A stretch of 5,131 nucleotides of DNA from an uncultured Oscillospiraceae bacterium (GCA_934668295.1 CAKUND010000123.1:1-5131), one strand, 5' to 3'; numbered from the stretch's first letter, positions 1 through 5,131 are shown. The notes: generated by a model not told the origin, from the sequence alone. Numbers and translations are program-made.

Positions 1-416
1 TTCCCGTCCTTCCCCGTCTCAATGCAGTCCGAAAGCGAAACATCCCCCGCCGTCTTCTTCATCGACCGGAAGTACATCAGGATCTCATTCTCAACACACC
101 TGGCCGCATACGTCGCCAGCCGTGCGCCCTTACTTGCATCAAAGGTTGAGATCCCCTTGATCAGCCCGATCGTGCCGATCGAGATCAGATCCTCCTGATC
201 AGCGGACTGCGAGTAGTATTTTTTCATAATGTGCGCCACCAGGCGGAGATTGCGTTCGATCAAAATGTTTCGGGCTTCCAGATCGCCTTCGGCGCTGCGT
301 TTTAAGTACATGCGCTCCTCCTCGGCGGTGAGCGGCTTCGGGAACGAGCCGCCGCCGGAGATGCGCAGCGACGTGAGCATACTGCTGAGCATCAGCCAGA
401 CTGCTGCGGAAAGCAT
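1..416 (-). CDS. sigK: RNA polymerase sporulation sigma factor SigK, N-terminal part (runs off left edge)
   Basis: Late mother-cell sigma factor that directs RNA polymerase to spore coat and maturation genes. 138 codons are visible. Residues 1-24 form a hydrophobic leader (AAVWLMLSSML), as in the pro-sequence of Bacillus pro-SigK. The mature region opens at FPKPLT (25-30). Sigma region 2 follows: ARNILIERNLRLVAHIMKK (48-66), DLISIGTIGLIKGI (76-89) and KGARLATYAARCVENEILMY (96-115). LVAHI and IGLIKGI favour SigK over SigE. The start ATG (416-414) has a GGAGGTGA ribosome binding site (430-423) six bases upstream. Reading continues without a break through VENEILMYFRSMKK, the segment where the skin element splits sigK in B. 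subtilis, so there is no interruption at that site. Region 4 lies outside the window. It is transcribed divergently from the surface-protein gene. The family call is very likely; SigE is the only real alternative. Confidence 0.93.
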   Translation of the reverse strand, partial: MLSAAVWLMLSSMLTSLRISGGGSFPKPLTAEEERMYLKRSAEGDLEARNILIERNLRLVAHIMKKYYSQSADQEDLISIGTIGLIKGISTFDASKGARLATYAARCVENEILMYFRSMKKTAGDVSLSDCIETGKDG

Positions 417-470
417 GGGCTTTCACCTCCACAGAAAGCCTATGTCCGACCGGCAAGTCCAGATTCCGGT

Positions 471-498
471 TTGCAAATATTTCGGGATATGGTATGAT
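471..498 (+). promoter_or_regulatory. Vegetative-type promoter for the surface-protein gene
   Basis: TTGCAA (471-476) and TATGAT (493-498) are separated by 16 bases and closely resemble SigA -35 and -10 hexamers. The start point would be near 505, giving a leader of only about 16 bases before the ATG at 521. The upstream in-frame ATGs at 494 and 497 fall inside the -10 element, which argues against using them as starts. The short leader and 16-base spacer keep this tentative. Confidence 0.55.
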
Positions 499-506
499 GG
501 AGAAAG

Positions 507-513
507 AAGGAGG
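507..513 (+). promoter_or_regulatory. Ribosome binding site fixing the surface-protein start
   Basis: AAGGAGG ends seven bases before the ATG at 521. No comparable site precedes the earlier in-frame ATGs at 494 and 497, so translation most likely starts at 521, where the signal peptide also begins cleanly (MRRFLLRLAW). Confidence 0.8.
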
Positions 514-520
514 GCGCGCG

Positions 521-1423
521 ATGAGGCGATTTCTGCTTCGGCTGGCGTGGCTGGCCATTTTCATATGTGCGCTGGTTCCGACAGCTGCTCTGGCAGCGGA
601 ACCGGCAGAGCCTTTTACGGTGCGGGCCATGTTTGAGGAACAGCTGCCGCTTGCCGGGATGCGGTTTGACGTGTATCGGGTCGCAGACCGTTCCGGCGAC
701 GGAGCATGGAGCCCTGTGCCGCGCTTCAAAGCGTACCGGTCGCGGCTGGAGACACAGAGCAGCGATGGGGAAGCGCGGGCCGCGCTTGCACGTGTGCTGG
801 AAAGGGTGGCCTTGATGGAGGAAGCCTGCCTGCCGGAAGCTTCCGCGGAGACAGACGAGAGCGGCACAGCGGTCTTTGACGCGCTGGAGCCCGGCCTGTA
901 TCTGTTGAGCGGACAGAGCGTCTGCGTGAACCGGCAGATCTATACGCCGTTGCCGCTGCTGATCGTCTGTTCCGCGGAGCGTGAGGCAGAGCCGACGCTG
1001 ACCCGCAGCCCGGAAAAGGCGGATTATTCCGTCCAGATCGTCTGGGACGACGCGCAGACGCCGGAGCAGCGGCCGGAATCGCTGTCGGTCCAGCTGATGT
1101 GCGACGGGAAAGCCTTTGACCGCCCGGTTCTTTTCTCCGAAGAACAGGACTGGCGCTATACATGGAGCAGTCTGCCCACGGCACATTACTGGGCGCTTGC
1201 GGAGCAGATTGTCCCCGGCTACCTCGACGCGGAGATACAAAAAGAGGGGACACGCTTCCGCGTGACCTATGCCGCAGCACAGCCGGAAGCAGCGCCTCAG
1301 CCGGAGGCCGAGGAAGCACCGGAGAAGGGAAATCATGGCTGGCTGGCGGTACCGGCGCTCCTGCTGCTCGCTGCAGCAGGACGGTTTCTGCGGAAAACAC
1401 GAAAAAAATCAAAAAAAGCTTGA
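521..1423 (+). CDS. Exported CnaB/SpaA-type surface protein with membrane anchor
   Basis: A 300-residue predicted cell-surface protein. Residues 1-26 form a signal peptide (RR, hydrophobic core, cleavage near ALA-A). Residues 33-152 resemble a SpaA/prealbumin-like beta domain: an LPLAGMRFDVYR opening and an FDALEPGLYLL turn (119-129). Residues 169-251 match a CnaB domain: VWDD (174-177), RPESLSVQL (184-192), WRYTWSSLP (211-219), VPGYL (231-235). A Pro/Glu-rich spacer (254-269) leads to a short membrane helix (274-287) and a basic tail (RKTRKKSKKA). In canonical CnaB domains a Lys precedes the V-W pair and an Asn ends the last strand; here these are Ile173 and Tyr250, while Glu228 is kept. The expected LPxTG is represented only by APEKG, so sortase linkage is doubtful and simple membrane anchoring is more likely. 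Four cysteines (103, 135, 150, 194) remain in the exported part. It ends 46 bases before the next gene and may be co-transcribed. The ligand is unknown. Confidence 0.82.
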   Translation: MRRFLLRLAWLAIFICALVPTAALAAEPAEPFTVRAMFEEQLPLAGMRFDVYRVADRSGDGAWSPVPRFKAYRSRLETQSSDGEARAALARVLERVALMEEACLPEASAETDESGTAVFDALEPGLYLLSGQSVCVNRQIYTPLPLLIVCSAEREAEPTLTRSPEKADYSVQIVWDDAQTPEQRPESLSVQLMCDGKAFDRPVLFSEEQDWRYTWSSLPTAHYWALAEQIVPGYLDAEIQKEGTRFRVTYAAAQPEAAPQPEAEEAPEKGNHGWLAVPALLLLAAAGRFLRKTRKKSKKA

Positions 1424-1450
1424 CTGTAAACCTGCTTGATACTGTACGTT
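1418..1450 (+). promoter_or_regulatory. Candidate MerR-type promoter/operator with direct repeats
   Basis: TTGACT (1420-1425) lies 19 bases before TACGTT (1445-1450), the long spacing typical of promoters activated by MerR proteins. The -10 match is poor. Within it GCTTGA occurs at 1418-1423 and 1434-1439, and ACTGTA at 1423-1428 and 1441-1446, making an imperfect direct repeat. The hexamers could be chance, and the leader to the ATG at 1470 would be only about 13 bases. It would fit autoregulation by the downstream MerR-like protein, which is inference. Confidence 0.3.
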
Positions 1451-1456
1451 GATGGC

Positions 1457-1463
1457 AGGAGGG
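1457..1463 (+). promoter_or_regulatory. Ribosome binding site fixing the first MerR-RDD start
   Basis: AGGAGGG ends six bases before the ATG at 1470. Earlier in-frame starts (TTG 1449, ATG 1452, ATG 1464) lie before, or right against, this site. Starting at 1470 gives MTIKEIE, which aligns residue for residue with the paralogue's MTIKDME. Confidence 0.85.
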
Positions 1464-1469
1464 ATGTAT

Positions 1470-2885
1470 ATGACGATCAAGGAGATCGAAACAATGTCCG
1501 GTCTGCCCCGCGCCAACATCCGGTATTACGAATCGGAAGGGCTGATCTCGCCCAAACGTGCGGAAAACGGCTACCGGGAATATTCACAGACTGATGTGGA
1601 TGTGCTGCTGCGCGTGAAGCTGCTGCGGGCGCTCGGCCTGCGCATCGACACGATCAAATCGCTTGCGGAAGGGAAGCTCACGCTGGAGGCCGCGCTCGAT
1701 ACACGGCTGGAGGAACTGCACACCGAGCAGGAGAATCTGGACGCCGCCGGACGCGTCGCCGCCGGACTGCGGCAGGCACACGCGGAGTTTTCCACGCTTG
1801 ACGCGGCGGGCTATCTCGGCGAGCTCCTCACTGCGTCCCAGACCGCGCTGCGGCAGGATGTAAAGCCATATGTCCATGCCCCGGTGCGGCGGTACATCGC
1901 GCGCAGCTTTGATTTTCTGCTGTGCTCGCTGCCGTGGCATCTGGTGCTGCAAGCCGCAGGCGTGGACACCAGGGGAAGAGTTTCCAGAATCTGGCTGGCT
2001 GTGCTCGGTATGGCGACAATGCTCGTGCTCGAGCCGCTGCTGCTGCACCTGTTCGGCACGACACCCGGAAAATGGCTCATGGGCCTGCGCGTGACGGATG
2101 AAAGTGGGAAAACGCTGCCGCTTGCCGCTGCGTGGAGGCGTACATGGCGCGTTCTGTGGTACGGATACGGCGCCTGTATCCCGATTTACAGCATAATCCG
2201 CACCTACAGCTGCTGGAAGGCCGAACAGGCCGAGCAGCTGCTCGAATGGGAGGACGGCAGTGAATTGCGGGCTGCGCCGTGGAAGGCATGGCGGGGTGCA
2301 GCGTGGGCTGCGGCGGTTCTGGCGCTGCTGGCCGCAACGGTGCTTGCGGGCCTCAAAACCTGCCAGACAACGTACACCGGCGATTTGACCGTGCGGCAGT
2401 TCGCGGATAATTATGACTATATTCACGGCACGGAGGGCTTCCTGAGCCGGGAGCTCTATGACGACGGCACATGGGCGCCCACAACGCAGCTCGGCTTTCG
2501 GGTCGTCCACCATACGAAAAATATCCCGAACCTCAGCTACACGACAAAGGACGGCAGTCTGATCGGCATTTCTCTGCACATGGGCGCGGAAACCTGCACC
2601 GGCCCGGTCTATAATCTGCCGTTCCGGGAGCTTTATCTGACCATTCTGGCCTTTGACGGCGCGCGCAGCTCCGCTTCTGCCGACGAAGCGCTCACGGCTG
2701 CCGCGCGGCGGCTGTTGGATGAGCCGCTGCAGGAGCTCCACACGCAGGCCGCGGGCTATCAGATCGACTATTCGCTCACCACGATCGGCTTTACCGGCCT
2801 CGCCGACGACGGCTCACTGGAGCTCCCGCGAAACACGACCGGAAGCTATACGCTGTCCTTCGAAATCAGAAAGCTGGATGGGTAA
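1470..2885 (+). CDS. Membrane-bound MerR-type regulator with RDD domain, paralogue 1
   Basis: A 471-residue probable one-component transmembrane transcription regulator. Residues 2-70 are a MerR winged helix-turn-helix: TIKEIETMSGLPRANIRYYE, then the wing ENGYREYSQ (32-40) and LLRVKLLRALGL (46-57). Residues 70-112 are a helical, Glu/Leu-rich segment like the MerR dimerisation coiled coil. Residues 138-265 resemble an RDD membrane domain: RxxD at 145-148, hydrophobic spans near 148-163 and 174-196, then TTPGKWLMGLRVTD (197-210) and a third, weaker hydrophobic stretch (228-244). A clear transmembrane helix (276-294) follows. Residues 296-471 form a soluble domain opening GDLTVRQFADNY and unfamiliar to me; it probably lies outside the membrane, although counting 228-244 as a full span would put it inside. 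Residues 1-130 contain no cysteine, so classical MerR metal sensing is unlikely. Being in tandem with a close paralogue suggests duplication. Signal and target promoters are unknown. Confidence 0.85.
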   Translation: MTIKEIETMSGLPRANIRYYESEGLISPKRAENGYREYSQTDVDVLLRVKLLRALGLRIDTIKSLAEGKLTLEAALDTRLEELHTEQENLDAAGRVAAGLRQAHAEFSTLDAAGYLGELLTASQTALRQDVKPYVHAPVRRYIARSFDFLLCSLPWHLVLQAAGVDTRGRVSRIWLAVLGMATMLVLEPLLLHLFGTTPGKWLMGLRVTDESGKTLPLAAAWRRTWRVLWYGYGACIPIYSIIRTYSCWKAEQAEQLLEWEDGSELRAAPWKAWRGAAWAAAVLALLAATVLAGLKTCQTTYTGDLTVRQFADNYDYIHGTEGFLSRELYDDGTWAPTTQLGFRVVHHTKNIPNLSYTTKDGSLIGISLHMGAETCTGPVYNLPFRELYLTILAFDGARSSASADEALTAAARRLLDEPLQELHTQAAGYQIDYSLTTIGFTGLADDGSLELPRNTTGSYTLSFEIRKLDG

Positions 2886-3014
2886 CGCAGCGATAAGTAG
2901 GGGCCGATGCCGGTCACAGCCGTTCGCGGCGAAGGAGCGTTACGGATGTGGGTCTGCCGCTTGCCGGTATACATCGGCCAGACAAAGAGTCGTCGGCCCC
3001 TACGGAGCGCTGCG
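2886..3014. repeat. Large imperfect palindrome, possible MITE-like or structured intergenic element
   Basis: Starts at the base after the stop codon. The left arm has CGCAGCG (2886-2892), four unpaired bases, then GTAGGGGCCGA (2897-2907). The right arm has TCGGCCCCTAC (2993-3003), four unpaired bases, then CGCTGCG (3008-3014). Eighteen of 22 positions pair, and two further pairs (one G-T) extend inward. The inside holds a competing CATCGGCC (2972-2979), which also complements GGCCGATG (2902-2909), and a small GCCG-TTCG-CGGC hairpin (2919-2930). No T-run follows, so it is not an ordinary terminator. No clear target-site duplication is visible. Either a mobile miniature element or an mRNA structure between the two regulator genes would fit. 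Confidence 0.6.
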
Positions 3015-3022
3015 AAAAATCG

Positions 3023-3045
3023 CTGCTGCCCATCGGGCGGAGCAG
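3023..3045. repeat. Short hairpin downstream of the large palindrome
   Basis: CTGCT-GCCC (3023-3031) pairs with GGGC-AGCAG (3035-3038 and 3041-3045) around a three-base loop, with a two-base GG bulge. On the plus strand no T-run follows. On the minus strand it is followed closely by five Ts (complement of 3015-3019), so it could act as a weak antisense terminator or be part of the neighbouring repeat. Confidence 0.35.
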
Positions 3046-3063
3046 TGCAGCACACGGGACTGA

Positions 3064-3079
3064 CAGACAACCAGACAAC
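3064..3079 (+). repeat. Tandem 8-bp direct repeat before the second regulator gene
   Basis: CAGACAAC occurs twice back to back (3064-3071, 3072-3079), just before the AAAGGAG ribosome binding site (3081-3087) of the next gene. CAGACAA also occurs at 2979-2985. It could be an operator or a replication-slippage product; there is no direct evidence of function. Confidence 0.4.
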
Positions 3080-3093
3080 AAAAGGAGCACACT

Positions 3094-4479
3094 ATGACCA
3101 TCAAAGACATGGAACTGCAGACCGGGCTTGCGCGGGCGAATATCCGGTATTATGAAGCCGAGGGGCTGATCACGCCCGAGCGGACGGAAAACGGCTATCG
3201 GGACTATTCGCAGGAGGACGCCGAAACGCTGCTGCGCGTGAAGCTCCTGCGGGCGCTCGGCCTGACGGTCGGGCAGATCAAGGCAGTCGTGCGCGGCGAA
3301 ACAGAGCTGGCTGCGGCACTTTCCGCGCGCATCGCGGCCATACAGAAGGAAAAGACAGCGCTTGACCGGGCAGGGGAGATCGCCGGACGGATCCGGCAGG
3401 CGCACGCGCAGTTCCGGACGCTCGACGCAAGGCCGTATCTCGATGAAATGCAGACAGAGCGCGTGCTCGAGCGCGATACGCTCCCGAAGGAGCATTTCCC
3501 GTGGCAGCGATTCTTCGCGCGTCTGCTTGACGCGCAGATCTATCGGTCGCTGTGGGTCCTGATCCTGCCGGCCCTGGGCTTCAACATGCTGAAAAGCAGC
3601 AGGGGCGGCGTGCTGTTTCTGGAGCTTTTGACGCTTGGAACGATGTTCCTGCTGGAGCCGCTGCTGCTGTCCCGGTTCGGTACAACGCCGGGCAAATGGC
3701 TTTTCGGCCTGCGTGTGACAAGCCCGGACGGCAGAAGGCTGACCTATGCGGAGGGCAGGGAGCGGACCGCGTACCTGTTCTGGTACGGGATCCGGCTGAA
3801 TCTGCCGGTTTTCCGCCTGTACCGCCTGTATGTCAGCTACACCGACGAGCAGCAGGAGAAGGAGCTTCCGTGGGAGGATCGCTCCGAGCAGACCATCCGG
3901 GATCATGCCGGCTGGCGTTTCGCAGCTGCGGCTGCGCTTGCGGTGCTGCTGATCGCGGGCGGCGTTTTGCGCGTGCTGCTGCCGTATGGCCCGACCCATA
4001 GAGGCGAGCTGACCATCGCGCAGTTCGCGGAAAACTACAACACGATCCTGCGCCAGTTTGGGGATTACGATGTTGAGCTGGATGAGACCGGCCGCTGGCA
4101 GGAGGAATCGGAGTTTTCCATGGACGGCGGGACGGTCTCCGTGGCGTTCGGCGAACGCTATCCACAGCTTGAATATCAGACGGAAAACGGCGTCCTGACG
4201 GGCATTGTCTACCATGCGGAGGGCGGCGAAGCGGATAGCTGGATCAGCATCCCGTCCGGCTCCGTGATGCAGTACGCCCTGTTTGCATTTGCCGGAGCAG
4301 AAAAGGGGCACATCCTGCTCGATAAGCCCCTGCAGACGGCTGCGTCCGAGCTGTGCGACAGCGTATTTTCCGAATATCATACCGTCGTGGACGGCGTCGC
4401 GGTCGATTACGTCTATACCGGCACCATAATCGATTCCACGTACAGCTATACGCTTACACTGACCAAAGTGAACGAATAA
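3094..4479 (+). CDS. Membrane-bound MerR-type regulator with RDD domain, paralogue 2
   Basis: A 461-residue paralogue of the preceding gene with the same architecture. By hand count 42 of the first 60 residues are identical, including RANIRYYE (14-21), ENGYRDYSQ (32-40) and LLRVKLLRALGL (46-57). The coiled-coil region is 70-112. The RDD-like domain has ARLLD (142-146), hydrophobic spans near 148-165 and 172-192, and TTPGKWLFGLRV (197-208) at the same residue numbers as paralogue 1. The next stretch (228-248) contains several arginines and looks re-entrant or peripheral rather than membrane-spanning. WEDRSEQTIRDHAGW (260-274) resembles the distal RDD motif, followed by a transmembrane helix (275-296). 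The outer domain (about 300-461) keeps the opening GELTIAQFAENYN but otherwise diverges strongly and is ten residues shorter. Its only cysteine is C421. The AAAGGAG site is six bases from the ATG. Likely co-transcribed with paralogue 1 and ended by the terminator nine bases after the stop. Signal and targets are unknown. Confidence 0.85.
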   Translation: MTIKDMELQTGLARANIRYYEAEGLITPERTENGYRDYSQEDAETLLRVKLLRALGLTVGQIKAVVRGETELAAALSARIAAIQKEKTALDRAGEIAGRIRQAHAQFRTLDARPYLDEMQTERVLERDTLPKEHFPWQRFFARLLDAQIYRSLWVLILPALGFNMLKSSRGGVLFLELLTLGTMFLLEPLLLSRFGTTPGKWLFGLRVTSPDGRRLTYAEGRERTAYLFWYGIRLNLPVFRLYRLYVSYTDEQQEKELPWEDRSEQTIRDHAGWRFAAAAALAVLLIAGGVLRVLLPYGPTHRGELTIAQFAENYNTILRQFGDYDVELDETGRWQEESEFSMDGGTVSVAFGERYPQLEYQTENGVLTGIVYHAEGGEADSWISIPSGSVMQYALFAFAGAEKGHILLDKPLQTAASELCDSVFSEYHTVVDGVAVDYVYTGTIIDSTYSYTLTLTKVNE

Positions 4480-4487
4480 AGCCAGAG

Positions 4488-4514
4488 CCCCTGGAGCGCT
4501 GCTCCAGGGGTTTT
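4488..4514 (+). terminator. Intrinsic terminator after the MerR-RDD pair
   Basis: A perfect ten-base-pair stem, CCCCTGGAGC (4488-4497) with GCTCCAGGGG (4501-4510), has a three-base loop and is followed by TTTT (4511-4514). It starts nine bases after the stop codon of the second regulator gene, separating that unit from the dehydrogenase gene. Confidence 0.88.
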
Positions 4515-4561
4515 GCGCCTGTACAGAAAGGACAGGGGAGGAGAACACAAAGCGCTCCCAC

Positions 4562-4605
4562 AAAAAACAACGCAATCCCGCATCGAAATGCGGGATTTGT
4601 CGTTG
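4562..4605 (-). terminator. Inverted repeat: possible minus-strand terminator or operator
   Basis: AATCCCGCAT (4574-4583) and ATGCGGGATT (4588-4597) form a perfect ten-base-pair stem. CAACG (4568-4572) and CGTTG (4601-4605) extend it across a small internal loop. Read on the minus strand, the loop is TTCG and six Ts follow the stem immediately, the form of an intrinsic terminator for antisense transcripts coming from the right. The right arm overlaps the -35 of the dehydrogenase promoter, so an operator role is equally possible. Confidence 0.5.
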
Positions 4606-4631
4606 ACACTTTGGGATTCTTGCGCTACAAT
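4603..4631 (+). promoter_or_regulatory. Strong vegetative promoter for the dehydrogenase gene
   Basis: A perfect TTGACA (4603-4608) and TACAAT (4626-4631) are separated by the ideal 17 bases. Transcription should begin near 4638, leaving a leader of about 87 bases before the ATG at 4725. GGGATT (4613-4618) sits in the spacer, and AATCCC recurs in the leader (4658-4663), echoing the upstream inverted repeat. Confidence 0.85.
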
Positions 4632-4724
4632 AAGGTGAAATCAATACAAACCAACACAATCCCATTTTCGGTTGGATGATTTTAGCGTCAGTTGACAAGG
4701 CATATTAAGAAAGGAATGGAACGT

Positions 4725-5131
4725 ATGAAAACGAAAGCTGTCCGTATCCATGGCAAAATGGACCTCCGTCTGGAGGAGATCGAGCTGCCGCGGGTAGGCC
4801 CAGACGATGTTCAGGTCAAGGTCATTTCCGACTCGATCTGCATGTCGACCTACAAGGCCGCAGTCGAGGGCGAGGAGCACAAGCGCGTCCCGAACGACGT
4901 TGCAGAGCATCCGACGATCGTCGGCCATGAATTCTGCGGCGTGATTACCGAAGTTGGAGAAAACTGGAAAAACAAGTATAAACCCGGTCAGGGCTTTGCC
5001 ATTCAGCCTGCCCACTTCTACAAGGGCTCTCAGCTGGCTCCCGGCTATTCCTATCAGTACTGCGGCGGCGACAGCCAGTATTCCAACATCCCCATCGAGA
5101 CGCTGCTGACCGACAACCTGCTGCCGTACAA
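4725..5131 (+). CDS. Zinc-dependent MDR-family alcohol dehydrogenase, N-terminal part (runs off right edge)
   Basis: A probable NAD(P)-dependent medium-chain dehydrogenase acting in the cytoplasm on an alcohol, polyol or sugar phosphate. 135 codons are visible, covering the GroES-like catalytic domain. It opens MKTKAVRIHGKMDLRLEEIELP, typical of MDR enzymes. Cys39 in SICMSTYK and His68-Glu69 in VGHEFCG match catalytic zinc ligands. The four closely spaced cysteines of the structural zinc lobe are absent; that region reads PGYSYQYCGGDSQY (106-119). From memory this resembles the subgroup that includes L-sorbose-1-phosphate reductase (SorE), but the substrate cannot be assigned. The cofactor-binding half is off the edge. 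An AAGGA ribosome binding site (4711-4715) lies nine bases before the ATG. It has its own promoter and follows a terminator, so it is independent of the upstream genes; downstream genes would reveal its pathway. Confidence 0.87.
   Translation, partial: MKTKAVRIHGKMDLRLEEIELPRVGPDDVQVKVISDSICMSTYKAAVEGEEHKRVPNDVAEHPTIVGHEFCGVITEVGENWKNKYKPGQGFAIQPAHFYKGSQLAPGYSYQYCGGDSQYSNIPIETLLTDNLLPY

Noticed and set aside
437..444. CATAGGCT on the minus strand as a SigE-type -10 for sigK
   Set aside because: No fitting -35 lies at the right distance, and the start point would fall inside the ribosome binding site. The true sigK promoter was not identified.
440..1412. Long minus-strand open frames opposite the surface-protein gene
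   Set aside because: They overlap a gene with a signal peptide, CnaB motifs and an anchor. Their own sequences show low-complexity Arg/Ala/Pro composition.
1584..2741. A 385-codon minus-strand open frame opposite the first MerR-RDD gene
   Set aside because: Same shadow pattern: no ribosome binding site, no domain, and fully inside a well-supported gene.
2961..2974. TATACA (2968-2973) as a -10 for the second regulator gene
   Set aside because: No -35 match at 16-18 bases upstream. It lies within the palindromic element, so it is probably incidental.
4651..4675. Weak CCAAC/GTTGG hairpin in the dehydrogenase leader as a riboswitch or attenuator
   Set aside because: Only five pairs around a loop of 15 bases, with no recognised aptamer motif and no terminator before the ATG.
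2914..4698. A 594-codon open frame on the minus strand covering the second MerR-RDD gene
   Set aside because: It is antisense to a gene with clear domains and a good ribosome binding site. Its translation is rich in Arg, Gln and Pro with no recognisable motif, as expected from the complement of GC-rich coding DNA.
4692..4708. A second TTGACA (4692-4697) followed by TATTAA (4703-4708)
   Set aside because: Only five bases separate them, far from a workable spacing, and nothing like a -10 lies 17 bases downstream.

Overview
The window (about 60% GC by eye) looks like chromosomal DNA of a spore-forming, GC-rich member of the Clostridia, plausibly an Oscillospiraceae/Ruminococcaceae-type gut anaerobe. 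The reasons are a recognisable mother-cell sporulation sigma factor (SigK), a CnaB-fold surface protein, strong AGGAGG-type ribosome binding sites, and consensus vegetative promoter hexamers. The taxonomic placement is inference; no rRNA or other marker is present.

Layout. (1) Positions 416 to 1 on the minus strand hold the first 138 codons of sigK; its C-terminus lies off the left edge. (2) A divergent intergenic region of about 100 bp carries a vegetative-type promoter reading right. (3) Positions 521-1423 (+) encode a 300-residue exported, C-terminally membrane-anchored protein with a SpaA-like domain and a CnaB domain whose isopeptide lysine and asparagine appear to be lost. (4) Positions 1470-2885 and 3094-4479 (+) encode two paralogous fusion proteins: an N-terminal MerR-type DNA-binding domain and coiled coil, an RDD-type membrane domain, a final transmembrane helix, and a C-terminal domain of about 165 residues that is probably outside the membrane. 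They are separated by 208 bp containing a large imperfect palindrome that begins right after the first stop codon. (5) A strong intrinsic terminator (4488-4514) closes the unit. (6) A promoter region with a long inverted repeat and four copies of AATCCC/GGGATT leads into the first 135 codons of a zinc-dependent MDR-family dehydrogenase (4725 to the right edge).

How it may work together. The surface protein and the two membrane-tethered MerR-like proteins lie in one orientation between a divergent promoter and a terminator. No convincing terminator on the plus strand lies between them, so they may be one transcription unit. The most interesting reading is a one-component transmembrane signalling set. 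Two sensors share a nearly identical DNA-binding half but have divergent outer domains, so they may bring two extracytoplasmic signals to the same or overlapping promoters, next to a cell-surface protein. Domain identities are well supported by motifs; signals, targets and the link to the surface protein are inference. The sigma factor and the dehydrogenase are probably unrelated neighbours.
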